DNA from: Streptomyces griseoluteus
GTDB lineage: Bacteria; Actinomycetota; Actinomycetes; Streptomycetales; Streptomycetaceae
Direction: 5' to 3'
Assembly (NCBI GenBank): GCA_000717735.1
Contig: JOBE01000004.1
Span: 124,001-188,000 of the forward strand
Length of the DNA: 64,000 bases
Shown here: piece by piece, positions 33,788 to 43,858 of the stretch
How positions within the stretch are numbered: position 1 is the first letter of the stretch
Layout: the number at the start of each line of letters is the position of its first letter
Notes under the pieces: model-generated
The model's input: only the letters and a program-made list of their open reading frames with translations
Database searches by the model: none
What the model was told of the DNA's origin: nothing
Translations under genes and position numbers: made by a program

Positions 33788-34225
33788 ATGTCCGACGTCT
33801 CTCACCGTCGTGGTGACATCGCTGGACACCCTGACGCCACCGAGATGCGGGACAGGTACGCCCGTGTACTGCAGACCCGAGGGGTCGCGGCCGTCGAGGA
33901 GCTCGTGATCCTCGCCGGCGTCTACGCCGCGATCTCCGCGTGGACGGTCCACTTCTCCGCGACCCAGCCCGCACTCGCCATCACCAACCTCGTCGTCGGC
34001 GTCGCCCTCGCGATCCTCGGCCTGTGCATGTCGATGGCTCCCGAGCGGTCGCAGGACCTGAACTTCGTCGTCCTGCTGATGGGCGCGTGGCTGATCATCG
34101 CCCCGTGGGTGGTCGGACAGAGCCCCGACACGGGCACCGTTCTCAGCAACGTGATCACCGGCGCGTGCGTCTGCCTGTTCTCCCTCACGGCCGGCGGACT
34201 GCTCATGAGCAAGCGAAGGACGTGA
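33788..34225 (+). CDS. SPW-repeat membrane protein
   Basis: A 145-residue integral membrane protein with four hydrophobic helices. Two copies of the SPW-type motif are visible (GVYAAISAWTVHF and MGAWLIIAPWVVG), each followed by a second helix (LAITNLVVGVALAILGLCMS; VLSNVITGACVCLFSLTAGG). This matches the bacterial SPW repeat family, of unknown function. An excellent ribosome site, AGAAGGAGG, lies 8 bases before the ATG. It has its own promoter region with nested palindromes and its own terminator. Confidence 0.88.
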   Translation: MSDVSHRRGDIAGHPDATEMRDRYARVLQTRGVAAVEELVILAGVYAAISAWTVHFSATQPALAITNLVVGVALAILGLCMSMAPERSQDLNFVVLLMGAWLIIAPWVVGQSPDTGTVLSNVITGACVCLFSLTAGGLLMSKRRT

Positions 34226-34243
34226 CCTGCTGATCCTCTCCCG

Positions 34244-34279
34244 GAACGGCGGCGCCTCCCCTCGGAGGTGCCGCCGTTC
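34244..34279 (+). terminator. Terminator of the SPW gene
   Basis: GAACGGCGGCGCCTCC (34244-34259) pairs with GGAGGTGCCGCCGTTC (34264-34279), 16 bp with one G-T pair and a 4-base loop, 19 bases after the stop codon. Confidence 0.85.
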
Positions 34280-34305
34280 ACTGCCGTACCCGGAAGCCAC
34301 GCGGA

Positions 34306-34404
34306 GCCGGTACGGCGTGCTCACCGGGCCTGTGCAGCGCCGGTACGGCGCGTTCACCCGGCCCGAACAGAGCCGGTACGGCGCGTTCGCCCGCGCCGCC
34401 TTGT
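34306..34404. repeat. Three tandem 33-bp repeats
   Basis: Units beginning GCCGGTACGGCG start at 34306, 34339 and 34372. The second and third are close copies over GCCGGTACGGCGCGTTC; the first and the 3' part of the third diverge. They fill the space just upstream of the GNAT-AAA+ gene. Confidence 0.75.
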
Positions 34405-34481
34405 GCAGGATGGCGCACGACCGGGATCCGGCCGCGCGCCTAGCCTCGCCGCAACGGCACCAACGAGGGGCGGCACCACCG

Positions 34482-35771
34482 GTGAACTGGCACATCCATG
34501 ACTACCGCGAGAGCGATCTCGCCTCCGTCGTCCATCTGATCGACACGACCGCGGAGCTCGGGCAGGAGTCCGTCTTCTCCCTGGCCGAGTGCATCGGTGC
34601 CCTCACCACCCGCCAGCCGGCCGTGGTCGCCGTCCACCAGGGCGCGCCCATCGGCGCCGCGCTCGCCTGCGTGTCCGGCGAGCGGGCCTGGGTCATGCGG
34701 ATCGCGATCTCCTCCGCCTGGCGCGGCCGGGGCCTGGCCAGCGCCCTCCTCGTGGAGCTGGAGCGACGGCTCGTCGCCGCCCGGGTCGGGCGGATCGCGT
34801 ACGTCCTGCCGGAGGAGGAACTCCTCGGCGAGGGCCTCCTGAACGCCGGGTACACGCGCCAGCCGGCCGTCGCGTACTTCGAGAAGGTGGAACCGCTGCA
34901 CGGGCCCGCCGCCGGGCTCCTCGACGACCTGGGCGGCCGGCTGCTCCCCGGCGACCTGTGGGCCAAGGTCGCCGGGATGGAGCGGGAGAAGGACCTGATC
35001 GAGCGCCGGGTGGTGCTGCCGCTCGCCGAGCCGGAGCGGGCCGGGCGCCATGGGGTGCGGCCGCCGCGCGCGGTCTGTCTGTTCGGCCCGCCGGGCACCG
35101 GCAAGACGACGTTCGCCCGCGGCATCGCCTCCCGTCTGGGCTGGCCGTTCGTGGAGATCCTGCCGTCCCGCCTCGCCGACGAGGGGAACCTCGCCGCCGC
35201 CCTGCGGTCGGCGTTCGCGCGGATCGCCGAACTGGAGCGGGTCCTCGTCTTCATCGACGAGGTCGAGGAGATCGCTCCGGTGCGCTCGGAGCCCGCGCAG
35301 CCCGGCGGCATGCACGGGGTGACGAACGAACTCCTCAAGCTGATACCGGGCTTCCGGGAGCGGGACGAGCGGCTGCTCGTCTGCGCGACCAACTCGATCC
35401 GCTCCCTCGACCCTGCCTTCCTGCGCCCCGGACGCTTCGACTACCTCATTCCGATCGGTACGCCTGACAAGGCGGCGCGGGCGGCGATCTGGGCCCGCTA
35501 CACGGACGGCCGCGCGGACGTCGACATCGACGAACTGGTGCTGGCGAGCGAGCTGTTCACACCCGCCGACATCGAGCACGCGGCCCGGATCGCCGCCCAG
35601 GCCTCCTTCGAGCGTGACCTGCTCGCGGTCGGCGGGCGGGGCGGCGAGGGGCCGGTGCCCGGGGCGAGCACCGCGGACTATCTGGAGGCCATCGGGGAGT
35701 GCCGTCCGACGGTCACCCCCGCGATGGTCGAGCAGTTCGCCTCCGACATCACCACTCACGCCCGGACGTGA
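34482..35771 (+). CDS. GNAT acetyltransferase fused to AAA+ ATPase
   Basis: A 429-residue fusion. Residues 1-140 are a GNAT fold (HIHDYRESDLASVVHLIDT; acetyl-CoA loop AISSAWRGRGLASALLVELE). Residues about 165-429 are a AAA+ ATPase: Walker A FGPPGTGKTTFARG from residue 201, Walker B VLVFIDEVEEI, sensor-1 region LLVCATNSIRSLDPAFLRPG with the arginine-finger-like RPGRFD, and the C-terminal helical lid (PADIEHAARIAAQASFERDL). The ATPase is of the FtsH/ClpX-like single-ring type and probably remodels a protein or nucleic acid partner; the GNAT part could modify it. The start is GTG at 34482. Its end overlaps the end of the convergent kinase gene by 23 bases. Confidence 0.87.
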   Translation: MNWHIHDYRESDLASVVHLIDTTAELGQESVFSLAECIGALTTRQPAVVAVHQGAPIGAALACVSGERAWVMRIAISSAWRGRGLASALLVELERRLVAARVGRIAYVLPEEELLGEGLLNAGYTRQPAVAYFEKVEPLHGPAAGLLDDLGGRLLPGDLWAKVAGMEREKDLIERRVVLPLAEPERAGRHGVRPPRAVCLFGPPGTGKTTFARGIASRLGWPFVEILPSRLADEGNLAAALRSAFARIAELERVLVFIDEVEEIAPVRSEPAQPGGMHGVTNELLKLIPGFRERDERLLVCATNSIRSLDPAFLRPGRFDYLIPIGTPDKAARAAIWARYTDGRADVDIDELVLASELFTPADIEHAARIAAQASFERDLLAVGGRGGEGPVPGASTADYLEAIGECRPTVTPAMVEQFASDITTHART

Positions 35772-36696
35772 CGCCGAACTCCCGCCGGACCGAGTCCAGT
35801 TCGGCCCGGTCGGGCGGCTGCGCGCCGGCCCGGGAGACGGTCACGGCCGCCGCCGCGCCGGCCCTCCGCAGCAGCCCCGCGAGGGAGGCGGCGCCGAGCC
35901 CGCCGAGGGCTTCCCGGCCCTGCCCGGCGAGGGTGTCGAGGACGGCGGACATGAAGGAGTCGCCCGCGCCGACCGTGTCCACGACGGAGACCGGCGGCGC
36001 GTCCGCGGTGACCGTCTCCCGCCGGGTGAGCGCGAGCGACCCGGCGGCGCCCCGGGTGACCAGGACGACGGCGGGGCCGAGGGCGAGCCAGCGGGTGGCG
36101 ACCGTGTGCGGGCTCTCCCCCGGGTACAGCCAGGCGAGGTCCTCGTCGCTGGCCTTCACCAGGTCGCTGAGGGCGACACAGCGCTCCACGCGCCGGACCG
36201 CGTCGGTGTGGTCCCCCATCAGTTCGGGCCGCACGTTCGGGTCGTAGCTGACCGTGGCCCGGTCGCGGAGCCGTTCGGTGACGGCGAGGACGGCCGCCGA
36301 GCCGGGCGCGGTGACGGCCGCGATCGAGCCGATGTGGACGTGGGCGGGGGCGAAGCCGGGGGCGAGCGGGGCCTGGCCCTCCTCCAGCGTCCAGGTGATG
36401 TGGAAGGTGTACGCGGCCTGGCCGTGGGCGTCGAGACCGACGACCGCCGACGGGGTGCGTGGGGGGACGCCGCCGATCTCCACCCGTACGCCCGCGCCCT
36501 TGAGGTGGTCGGCGATCAGCCGCCCGGTGGGGTCGTCGGCGAGCTGGGTGAGCAGGGTGACGTCTCGCCCGAGGCGGCCGAGGCCGTAGGCGACGTTGGC
36601 GGGGCTGCCGCCGGGGTGGACCCGGTCGGCGGTGCCGGAGCCCGCCGGCGCGCGGACGATGTCGGCGACGCACTCGCCGATCACCAGGAAGGACAT
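35749..36696 (-). CDS. PfkB-family fructokinase
   Basis: A 315-residue ribokinase-family sugar kinase. The N-terminal motif PGGSPANVAYGLGRLG and the C-terminal signature DTVGAGDSFMSAVLDTLAGQ (catalytic Asp in GAGDSF) are intact. It is the last gene of the fructan operon, 3 bp after the large GH32 stop with AGGAG as its ribosome site. The position identifies its substrate as fructose released by the two GH32 enzymes, giving fructose phosphate for glycolysis. Length is normal. Confidence 0.92.
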   Translation of the reverse strand: MSFLVIGECVADIVRAPAGSGTADRVHPGGSPANVAYGLGRLGRDVTLLTQLADDPTGRLIADHLKGAGVRVEIGGVPPRTPSAVVGLDAHGQAAYTFHITWTLEEGQAPLAPGFAPAHVHIGSIAAVTAPGSAAVLAVTERLRDRATVSYDPNVRPELMGDHTDAVRRVERCVALSDLVKASDEDLAWLYPGESPHTVATRWLALGPAVVLVTRGAAGSLALTRRETVTADAPPVSVVDTVGAGDSFMSAVLDTLAGQGREALGGLGAASLAGLLRRAGAAAAVTVSRAGAQPPDRAELDSVRREFGVTSGREW

Positions 36697-36699
36697 GGG

Positions 36700-39600
36700 T
36701 CAGAGCTCCTTGGCGTAGGTGTCCTGGTAGCCGGCCCGGCCCCCGAAGACGTTCAGTCCGACGTGGCCGGCGGCGTAGGTGGCCGCGGTGTCGGTGTGAT
36801 CGATGATCCGGTTCCCGTCGAGGAAGACCTCGATGCGGGTGCCCCGGTGGACGATCCGGAGATGGTAGGTGACTCCGTGCCGTACGAGAGCGGGGACCCG
36901 GGCGAGGGCGGTCGCGTCGTCGAATGAGCCGCCCCGGCGTACGGCGAGCCGGACGGCCCGCAGGTCGGGGTCGACGTTGAGGAGGTAGCCGTCGGCGCCG
37001 TCGGCCGAGGCCCGCCACAGCAGGGAGGCGGCGCCCCGGGTGTCGCCGGGGCCGCCGAGCCTGAGCAGGCCGGTGAGTTCGAGGTCGGCGAAGCGGCGGG
37101 TGGACATCGCGTCGCTGTCGCGGTCGAAGGTGCCGGTGTGCCCGGCACCGGTGGCTTCCCAGCGCCCGGCGGGGGCGATGGTGAGGGTGCCGAGGTCGGT
37201 ACGGAACTCCCCCGGCGGCGGGGCGGACGGCGGGGTCGGGAGCGCGTCGGTGAGCCGGCAGGTGGAGGCGAGCCGGTGGAAGGCGAGCTCGGCGATCCGG
37301 ACCGTGCCGCCCTCGGCGGTGAAGGCGATGCCGTCGGCGTCGGCGTCGGGCACGATCAGGCTGGTGACGACGGCCTCGCCGGCGCCGCCGAACACCTCGA
37401 CGGAGCCGGTGTCGACGAGGATCCGGAGCCTGATGCTCCTGCTGCCGTCAGGGGCGGTCACGGCGGCGAGCGGAGCCTCGGTCCTGCCCGCGAAGTACCG
37501 GGTGAAGTCGGTGCGGCCGGAGTCGGTGCGGTCGACGAAGAGGCGTTCGCGCGCGGGGTCGTAGCCGACGAGCGTGGCCCGGCCGTCCTTCGCCCGCAGG
37601 TGGAAGGCGCACCGCGTGGCGGCGCCGGTCGCGGGCAGGACGAGCTCGGCCTCGATCTCGTACGTGGTGCCGGTCAGGCCCGCGCAGAGGTCGGGCGTGC
37701 CGGGTCCGGCCGTGAGGTCCCTGCGTACCGTCGTGCTGGTACGCAGGGAGGTCAGCTCGGCGACGGGCCGCTGGCGCAGGACGGGGCCGTCCGGGCCTGC
37801 GGCGAGGGTGAGTTCGCGGGGGACACTGTGCTGGCCGTTCCAGGGGTGGGTGGGCACGCTGAACGGATAGTCCCAGTTGGTGGTCCAGCCGAGCCAGACG
37901 CGGCGCCCGTCGGGCATGCCGGCGAAGGTGATGGCGGCGTAGAAGTCCCGGCCGTGGTCGCTGCGCGGCGCCGGTCCCGGCGTCTGACGGGCGGTGAAGG
38001 AGGTGCCGTCCCAGCTGCCGGTGAGGTAGCGGGCGGTGGAGCCGTCGGTGGCGCGGACGGCGCCGGTGCTGAGGGTGAGGACCCAGACCGTGCGCGCGGG
38101 GTCGCCGTCGACGGGCAGCGGGAAGAGGTCGGGGCACTCCCAGACACCCCCGCCGGCCACCCACTCCCCGTAGCCGAAGGAGCTGGCGTACGTCCAGTGG
38201 AGGAGGTCACGGGAGGTGAAGAAGCGCAGGTGGTCGCCGCCGGAGACGACCATGACCCACTGGTCGTGGGCCTCGTCCCTGACGACCTTGGGGTCGCGGA
38301 AGTCCCAGCCGCCGTCCGGTCCTCCCGGGTTGCCGACGAGGGGTTCGGGGCCGCCGTACCCCTGCCAGGAGCGGCCCCGGTCCGTGCTGTAGGCGGCGCG
38401 GACCGACTGGTTCCCGCCGGTCCTGTCCGGGTGGAAGCTCGTGTAGTAGGCGATCAGGCCGGGAGCGCCGCCGAAGAGACCGGACGCGTCGTGGGCGTCG
38501 ACGACGGCGGAACCGGACCAGCAGTGGCCGTGCTCGTTCCAGCCGAGGGCGTCCGGGAGACCGCGCCAGTGGAGGAGGTCCGTGGACACGGCGTGCGCCC
38601 AGCGGCCCTCGTCCTGGTGGAAGAGGTGGTACTCACCGTCGAAGTGGAGGAGACCGTTGGGGTCGCTGCCCCGGCCGGTGCGCGGGGAGTGGTGGACGGC
38701 GGGCCGGAGGGGCTCCGTGAAGTGGTCGCGCACGTCGGCGGCGTACATCTCGTCGAAGTACGCGGTGCCGCCGGCCGCGACGAGCCCGACCGTGGCTCCG
38801 GCGGCGGTCGCGGGGGCGCGCAGGGCGGGCACCCCGTCCACGTACACACGGAACTCGCCCTGGAGCAGGTGGACTTCGACCCGGAACGGGGTGCCGGTAC
38901 GCAGCGGGCGGACCGGCGGGGGCGCGGTGGCGAGGCGGGTGCGGCGAGTGTGGTCGAGGAGCGTGACCGTGCCGGTGGCGGTGTCGAGGAGGATCTCGTG
39001 GCCGCGTACGAGGAGTCCGGCGGCGCCCGCGCCCGCGAGCCGCACGTCGGCGGAGACGACGAGGTCGGCACCGTCGGGTGCGGGCGCGGTGCGGAGACCG
39101 TCGTGGCCGCGCAGGCCCTTGAGGTCGCGCGTCCAGGTTCCGGACTTCGTTGCGGCGCCCGCGAGTTCGGAGCGCGGTCCGGCGGCGGTGACGTTCTCGA
39201 AGGCGACGCGTCCGTTGTAGGCGAGGAGGCCCGGGCGGCCCGAGAGGTGCGGGGCGGGGGCCGGGTCCTCGGTGTCGATGACGGGGTCGTAGCCGTCGGG
39301 CCGGAGGAAGTCGCTCTGCAGGTACGCGCGGAGGCGGCGGCCCTCGGCCTCGACACGCAGGCGGTGGACGGTGCCGGGGGTGATCGGGGTGGCGTGGGTG
39401 GCGAGGGTGACGTCGCCGTCGACGCGGTAGAGGCGCAGCCGGCCCAGATTCGGGTCGGCCTCGACGGCGTACCCGCGGGTGCCGGTCGCGTCGGCGCGGA
39501 TCAGGAGGGCGGCGACGGCGTAGGGGTCGTGGACGAGGAGGTCGGCCTGGACGGAGGTGTCGTACGCCTCCTCCGCGGCCGTCGTACGGATGTTGGTGCC

Positions 39601-40296
39601 GCCGGGGGCGACGGCGAGGAGGCCCAGCGGGGTGGGCGTCCAGGTGCCGCCGCCGGCGGCCGTCCAGCCACTGAGGTCGGTGGTGAAGGACCAGCTCCGG
39701 GGCGGCCCGAAGACGACCGTGCCGTCGGTGGCGAGCAGTCCCACGTGGCCGGAGGCGTGACGGCCGTCCTCGACGGCGAGGACCTGGCTTCCGTCGACGT
39801 GGAGGGTGAGGGCCGGCCCGTCGGCGACGGCCTCCAGGGTCGTGCCGGGGCGGCCCGTGGCGGTGGCGAGGGTCTGACCGCTCGCGAGGTCGAGCAGGGC
39901 GACCCGGCCGGTGGCCGGTTCGAGGACGGCGGCGTACCCGGTGGAGCCGTCCGGGGCGGCCCGCAGGACGAGCCCGCCCCGGGCGTGCGGGGTGGCCGGG
40001 TCGGCCTCGACGCGGGCGGAGTATCCGGCGCGGGCGCCGATCCGGTGCTCGGACATCGCGAGCGCGGTCCCGGCGGTGGCCGTGGCGCGTCGGCCGCCGT
40101 CCGGGGTGCGCTGCCAACTGCCGCTGTACGGCAGGGGGTCGGGGACGAGCGAGGCGAGGGCCTCGGGCGGTGCCTCCGAGCGGCGGCGGGCCGGGGTCGT
40201 GGCCGCGGCGGTGCGGGTGACGAGGGTGGGGAGGAGCGCGAGTCCGCCGGCCTGGAGCAGGGTGCGGCGGTGGAGCGCGACGTCGGGGGTACGCAT
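36700..40296 (-). CDS. Large Tat-exported multidomain GH32 (levanase-type)
   Basis: A 1198-residue secreted fructan hydrolase. It begins with a twin-arginine signal (HRRTLLQAGGLALLPTLVTR). Residues about 50-530 hold two or three beta-sandwich modules of the concanavalin-like type (repeated segments such as LSGWTAAGGGTWTPTPLGLL). The GH32 propeller follows, with the nucleophile region GSDPNGLLHF (Asp near 545), WDFRDPKVV (near 666) and the acid/base WECPDLF (near 720). A GH32 C-terminal module (about 880-1030) and a final sandwich module complete it. It should cut levan or inulin outside the cell. It is separated from the upstream GH32 gene by an 84-bp gap containing a hairpin. Confidence 0.93.
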   Translation of the reverse strand: MRTPDVALHRRTLLQAGGLALLPTLVTRTAAATTPARRRSEAPPEALASLVPDPLPYSGSWQRTPDGGRRATATAGTALAMSEHRIGARAGYSARVEADPATPHARGGLVLRAAPDGSTGYAAVLEPATGRVALLDLASGQTLATATGRPGTTLEAVADGPALTLHVDGSQVLAVEDGRHASGHVGLLATDGTVVFGPPRSWSFTTDLSGWTAAGGGTWTPTPLGLLAVAPGGTNIRTTAAEEAYDTSVQADLLVHDPYAVAALLIRADATGTRGYAVEADPNLGRLRLYRVDGDVTLATHATPITPGTVHRLRVEAEGRRLRAYLQSDFLRPDGYDPVIDTEDPAPAPHLSGRPGLLAYNGRVAFENVTAAGPRSELAGAATKSGTWTRDLKGLRGHDGLRTAPAPDGADLVVSADVRLAGAGAAGLLVRGHEILLDTATGTVTLLDHTRRTRLATAPPPVRPLRTGTPFRVEVHLLQGEFRVYVDGVPALRAPATAAGATVGLVAAGGTAYFDEMYAADVRDHFTEPLRPAVHHSPRTGRGSDPNGLLHFDGEYHLFHQDEGRWAHAVSTDLLHWRGLPDALGWNEHGHCWSGSAVVDAHDASGLFGGAPGLIAYYTSFHPDRTGGNQSVRAAYSTDRGRSWQGYGGPEPLVGNPGGPDGGWDFRDPKVVRDEAHDQWVMVVSGGDHLRFFTSRDLLHWTYASSFGYGEWVAGGGVWECPDLFPLPVDGDPARTVWVLTLSTGAVRATDGSTARYLTGSWDGTSFTARQTPGPAPRSDHGRDFYAAITFAGMPDGRRVWLGWTTNWDYPFSVPTHPWNGQHSVPRELTLAAGPDGPVLRQRPVAELTSLRTSTTVRRDLTAGPGTPDLCAGLTGTTYEIEAELVLPATGAATRCAFHLRAKDGRATLVGYDPARERLFVDRTDSGRTDFTRYFAGRTEAPLAAVTAPDGSRSIRLRILVDTGSVEVFGGAGEAVVTSLIVPDADADGIAFTAEGGTVRIAELAFHRLASTCRLTDALPTPPSAPPPGEFRTDLGTLTIAPAGRWEATGAGHTGTFDRDSDAMSTRRFADLELTGLLRLGGPGDTRGAASLLWRASADGADGYLLNVDPDLRAVRLAVRRGGSFDDATALARVPALVRHGVTYHLRIVHRGTRIEVFLDGNRIIDHTDTAATYAAGHVGLNVFGGRAGYQDTYAKEL

Positions 40297-40339
40297 GGGG
40301 GCCTCCTCGGCGGTGGGGTGGCGCCTGTACGGGACGGGG

Positions 40340-40368
40340 GCCGGTGCCGGACTCGCTCCGGCACCGGC
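40340..40368 (-). promoter_or_regulatory. Intra-operon hairpin between the two GH32 genes
   Basis: GCCGGTGCCGGA and TCCGGCACCGGC form a perfect 12-bp stem with a 5-base loop in the 84-bp gap. It has no T tract. It may act as a partial terminator or as a block to RNA decay that sets different levels for the two enzymes. Confidence 0.5.
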
Positions 40369-40380
40369 GGGGGGGCGGTT

Positions 40381-41886
40381 CTACGGCCAGAGCGGGCGGG
40401 GGCCCGTGGTGATGGGCGCCATGTGCCAGGCGTCGAGCCGGTCGACGGTCGCGCGGCCGACGGCGGTGAGGGAGACGCCCGTCGCCGCATCGGGGCGGGT
40501 CGGGTAGACGCGGGCGGTCAGGGCGCGCCCGTTGGCGAAGATCTCCAGTGCGGAGTGGTCCACGAGGACGCGGAGTTCGACCGTGCCGTCCGCTCCGAAG
40601 GGCAGCTCTCCGTGGCGGGGTGCGGTGTCGACGTCGGCGTCGAGGCTGCTCGCCTCGCGGTGGAGCCGGAGGGTGCCCGAGGGGCTGGTGGTGTCGCGGG
40701 TGACCTCGACGACGGTCCGTTCGGCGCCGTCGGGGGTCTCCCGTACGGCGAGGCGTACCGTGGCGCCCGGTGCGAGCCGGAGCGTCGCCTCCAGGTCGAG
40801 CTGGTCGCCCCGGATCGCGTCGAGGGGTGAGTCCGGGCCCGCCTCGAAGGGAGCGACGGCCACGTGGTCGCGGCGCAGCTTCTCCAGCTCGGGCACGGGG
40901 GTCTGGGCGAGCGCGCCGCCGGCGCCCTGGGTGACGAGGCGCGGCAGGGACATGACCCCGGACCATCCGGCGCGGGCGGTGGCCTCCTCGCCTCGGCCCT
41001 CCTGGAGCCAGCCGAACATGATCCGGCGGCCGTGGGCGTCCAGGGTCGACTGCGGGGCGTAGAAGTAGTTGCGGCCGTAGTCGAGCCGGTGCAGGGCGGT
41101 CGGTTCGAAGCGGTCCTCCGTGTAGCGGCCCGTCCAGTACAGCGGGTGGAACGTCGCGCCCTCGTCCCAGGCGGAGAAGGCGAGCACGTCGACGTCGCCG
41201 ACGCGGAAGAGGTCGACGCACTCCCACATGGTGCCGGTCCAGTCGAGGTCGGCCGGGGTGCCGTGGGCCGCGTCGCCGGTGAGCAGCGGGCCGACGTACC
41301 GCCAGTGGCGCAGGTCCTCGGACTCGTACAGGAAGGCGGTGCCGCCCCGGCCCCGGACCCCGGAGCCGACGAGCTGGCGCCAGACGGGACCCTCACGCCA
41401 GACGCAGTGGTCGCGGTACGCGGTGACGTCGAGGCCCGTGGGCGGCGCGGGGATCACCGGGTTGCCGGGGTCCTTCGTCCAGTGGCGAAGGTCGGGGCTG
41501 CCGGTGGCGACGCAGGGCAGTTCACGCTCGCCGTGCCGGCCGGAGTAGACGAGGGTGGGCACTCCCCCGTCGTCGACGAGGACCCCGGACCAGCAGCCGT
41601 CGCGGTCGGGTCCCGTGGTGCCGGGGACCAGGGCGACGGGCTCGTCGGTCCAGGTGACGAGGTCGGTGCTGGTGGCGTGGCCCCAGTGGATGCGGTGGTG
41701 GGCGGGGGCGAGCGGGTTGTACTGGTAGAAGAGGTGGTAGACGCCGTTCCAGTGGCTGAGCCCGTTGGGGTCGTTGAGCCAGCCGCCGGGCGAGGTGAAG
41801 TGGAAGCGGGGCCGGTGCGGGTCGCGGAAGGCGCGCTCGGCGAGGCCTTCCCCTGTGAGGGGGGCGGCGATCAGTTCGTGGGTCAT
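40381..41886 (-). CDS. Intracellular GH32 beta-fructosidase
   Basis: A 501-residue glycoside hydrolase family 32 enzyme (sucrose/fructo-oligosaccharide hydrolase type). Motifs: [20 protein letters not shown] (nucleophile Asp), [12 protein letters not shown] at the position of the usual RDP, and MWECVDLF with the acid/base Glu. A C-terminal beta-sandwich follows ([20 protein letters not shown]). No signal peptide is seen, so it acts on sugars brought in by the ABC transporter. The ATG overlaps the stop of the upstream ATPase gene (ATGA), showing tight coupling. Confidence 0.95.
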   Translation of the reverse strand: MTHELIAAPLTGEGLAERAFRDPHRPRFHFTSPGGWLNDPNGLSHWNGVYHLFYQYNPLAPAHHRIHWGHATSTDLVTWTDEPVALVPGTTGPDRDGCWSGVLVDDGGVPTLVYSGRHGERELPCVATGSPDLRHWTKDPGNPVIPAPPTGLDVTAYRDHCVWREGPVWRQLVGSGVRGRGGTAFLYESEDLRHWRYVGPLLTGDAAHGTPADLDWTGTMWECVDLFRVGDVDVLAFSAWDEGATFHPLYWTGRYTEDRFEPTALHRLDYGRNYFYAPQSTLDAHGRRIMFGWLQEGRGEEATARAGWSGVMSLPRLVTQGAGGALAQTPVPELEKLRRDHVAVAPFEAGPDSPLDAIRGDQLDLEATLRLAPGATVRLAVRETPDGAERTVVEVTRDTTSPSGTLRLHREASSLDADVDTAPRHGELPFGADGTVELRVLVDHSALEIFANGRALTARVYPTRPDAATGVSLTAVGRATVDRLDAWHMAPITTGPRPLWP

Positions 41887-42886
41887 GCGGCGGTGGTCTC
41901 GGCTTCCGGGGAGTCCGCGCTCTGGAGCACGCGGTGGGCGATGTCGTGGGCGGGCGCGTACAGGTGGCAGCGCACCCAGTGCGGCTGTCCGGCGTCCTCG
42001 CCCACGGTGTGGCGTACGGGGATGGTGGAGCTGCACGTGCCGTCGTCGTACGGGCAGGAGTCGGGCGCGAGGACGGCGGCCCGCAGCCGGGCCCGTTCGG
42101 CCTTGTCGTAGCCCGTGCGCCGGGTGGGGTCGGGGACGGCGGACAGCAGCAGCCGGGTGTAGGGGTGGGCGGGGGCGTCCATGACGGCGAGCGAGTCGCC
42201 GCCCTCGACGAGTTCGCCCGCGAACATCACGGCGGTGGTGTCGGCGAGGTAGCGGGCCGAGCCCAGGTCGTGGGTGATGTACAGCATGGAGAGGCCGCGT
42301 TCGTCGCGGAGCCTGCGCAGCAGGTTGAGCACGCCGACCCGGACGGACACGTCGAGCATGGAGGTCGGCTCGTCGGCGAGGAGGACGCTCGGTCCGACGG
42401 CGAGGGCCCGTGCGACGGCGACGCGCTGCCGCTGTCCGCCGGAGAGTTCGTGCGGGTACGCGTCGAGCATGTCGGCGGTGAGGCCGACCTCCTCCGTGAG
42501 GGCGGCGAGCCGGTCCCGGTCGGCGGGGTGGCCGTGCAGGACGAGGGCGCGGGTGAGGAAGTGGTCGATGCGGTGGACGGGGTTGAGGGAGCCGAAGGGG
42601 TCCTGGAACACCATCTGGACGGTGCTCCGGTACGTACGGGAGGCGCGGCGGCGTTCGGTGCGCAGGACGTCCTCGCCGTCGAGGAGGATCTGCCCCGAGG
42701 TGGGGCGTTCGAGGCGGGCGAGGCAGCGGGCGATGGTGGACTTGCCGCTGCCCGACTCGCCGACGAGGGCGGTGACGCGGCCCGGGTCGAGGTCGAGGTC
42801 GACGCCGTTGACGGCCCGGACGCGGCGCCGGGAGAAGACGGAGCCGACGGGGAAGTCCTTGGTGAGGTTCCGGATCTGGAGGAGTG

Positions 42887-42890
<4 letters not shown>
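41883..42890 (-). CDS. ABC transporter ATPase, OppF/DppF-like
   Basis: A 335-residue nucleotide-binding subunit of an oligopeptide-type ABC importer. Walker [10 protein letters not shown], signature [15 protein letters not shown] and Walker [14 protein letters not shown] are intact. The C-terminal extension ([18 protein letters not shown]; Cys in [12 protein letters not shown]) is typical of Opp/Dpp ATPases. It pairs with the ATPase encoded upstream (ATGA overlap), and its own stop overlaps the GH32 start. In this operon it powers uptake of fructo-oligosaccharides rather than peptides; that is inference from context. Confidence 0.93.

Positions 42891-43854
<964 letters not shown>

Positions 43855-43858
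<4 letters not shown>

Noticed and set aside
37138..40830. 1230-codon plus-strand open frame opposite the large GH32 gene
   Set aside because: Low-complexity Gly/Glu/Arg/Val product typical of antisense frames; the minus strand encodes a clear GH32.
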